A stretch of 14,222 bases of DNA from a bacterium (GTDB lineage: Bacteria > Actinomycetota > Acidimicrobiia > Acidimicrobiales > CATQHL01). A model generated the notes under the pieces. It made no database searches. It saw only the letters and a program-made list of their open reading frames with translations, and had not been told where the DNA came from. The translations under genes and the position numbers were made by a program. Each line of letters opens with the position of its first letter. Positions within the stretch are counted from its first letter, which is position 1. Shown one piece after another: positions 13,741-14,222 of this stretch. Location: assembly GCA_026713745.1 (NCBI GenBank), contig JAPONU010000438.1:1-14222 (forward strand). The letters run 5' to 3'.

Positions 13741-14222
13741 ATGAAGACATGGAGGGGAGCGCGCCGACCGACGACGACCGGTGGGCGGTTCCCTGCGATC
13801 GTCCTGCTGTGCGCAGCAGCCGTCACGCTGCTCCTCTCGTGCGGAGACGATTCCCAGCCCACGGCCCCCGACACCGGCACCACCGGCACGACCGGCACGA
13901 CCCCGCTCGCCGCCCCACCCCCCCCCCCGCCCCCCCCCACCCCGCGGCCCCCGACCCCGGCCCCACCGCCACGACCGGCACGACCGAAGTCGCCGCCCCC
14001 CCCCCCACCGACACCCCCCAGCCCACGGCCCCCGACACGGCTCGCCGACTCGATATCGATGGCGAGACGACCTGGCAGGAAGTCTTCGACACGTTCGCGG
14101 CGTCCGAGCAGTCCTGCTCCCGGGAAGCTCTGGGCGGGGAGCGGCTGCACTCGTTGCTGGAGCAGCGTGTCGTGGAGGGCGACATGGACGGTGGAGAGTG
14201 GTCACTGTTCTCGTGCCTCGAA
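13741..14222 (+). CDS. Lipoprotein with Pro/Thr-rich linker; partial, frame broken at poly-C tracts
   Basis: ATG 13741 follows AGAAGGG (13724-13730). The first 34 residues form a lipoprotein signal: basic start, hydrophobic core IVLLCAAAVTLLL, lipobox LLSC with Cys34. A Thr/Pro/Gly linker follows (PTAPDTGTTGTTGTT). After C-runs at 13918-13928 (11), 13930-13938 (9) and 13996-14006 (11), protein-like sequence continues in another frame: TEVAAPPPTDTPQPTAPDT, then LDIDGETTWQEVFDTFAA, EQSC, and FSCLE at the window end. The original frame stays open but turns into Arg/Ser/Pro-rich nonsense. The shift must lie between about 13918 and 13938; one extra C or two fewer would join the halves. The C-terminal part looks like a small cysteine-containing extracellular domain of unknown function. 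The gene runs off the window. Confidence 0.7.
   Translation, partial: MKTWRGARRPTTTGGRFPAIVLLCAAAVTLLLSCGDDSQPTAPDTGTTGTTGTTPLAAPPPPPPPPTPRPPTPAPPPRPARPKSPPPPPPTPPSPRPPTRLADSISMARRPGRKSSTRSRRPSSPAPGKLWAGSGCTRCWSSVSWRATWTVESGHCSRAS
13853..14038 (+). repeat. Low-complexity linker with poly-C runs and internal direct repeats
   Basis: A 22-bp repeat (core CAGCCCACGGCCCCCGACAC) occurs at 13853-13874 and 14017-14038, and a 16-bp repeat CACGACCGGCACGACC at 13887-13902 and 13970-13985. Three C homopolymers lie between the outer copies. The arrangement is prone to slippage and recombination. Confidence 0.85.

Overview
The window is a high-GC bacterial segment with GTG/TTG starts, stop/start overlaps, proteins rich in Ala, Gly and Arg, and -10-like hexamers of the TAGNNT type close to GTG starts. 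This fits an actinobacterium. Protein style (trimeric PNP beside a PmmB-type mutase, and an EQSC-containing lipoprotein) makes an Acidimicrobiia-like lineage my best guess, but that is inference without any database search.

Left part (1-1562): an MFS exporter/importer on the minus strand (31-1215), then a 347-bp divergent control region. It holds a pair of 37-bp direct repeats spaced 75 bp apart and a perfect 11-bp inverted repeat with a 6-bp centre (1418-1445) that looks like a repressor operator.

Centre (1563-8264): a tightly packed plus-strand operon. It encodes an amidohydrolase/deaminase-like protein, a double-NBD ATPase, two permeases of the NupOPQ (BMP-dependent) nucleoside ABC transporter class, and a second amidohydrolase with a complete metal site. 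Spacings are an ATGA overlap, a GTGA overlap, 1 nt and 28 nt. No substrate-binding lipoprotein is present. The first amidohydrolase has Thr where the family has its catalytic Asp. An ABC-F ATPase (8293-10215) follows on the same strand, probably from its own promoter.

Right-centre (10217-12701, minus strand): a two-gene unit of purine nucleoside phosphorylase followed by an alpha-D-phosphohexomutase. Taken together, the transporter, deaminases, phosphorylase and mutase suggest uptake of (modified) purine nucleosides or bases, deamination, phosphorolysis, and routing of the (deoxy)ribose-1-phosphate into central carbon metabolism.

Right end (12702-14222): non-coding or decayed DNA. It contains tandem hairpin repeats with an oligo-T tail on the minus strand (again a 75-bp period), a 22-bp tandem repeat, a short relic carrying only the two ends of an AlkB-family dioxygenase, and the start of a lipoprotein gene. 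The lipoprotein's Pro/Thr linker contains C-runs of 11, 9 and 11, and its two recognisable halves are in different reading frames, pointing to phase variation or a homopolymer sequencing error.
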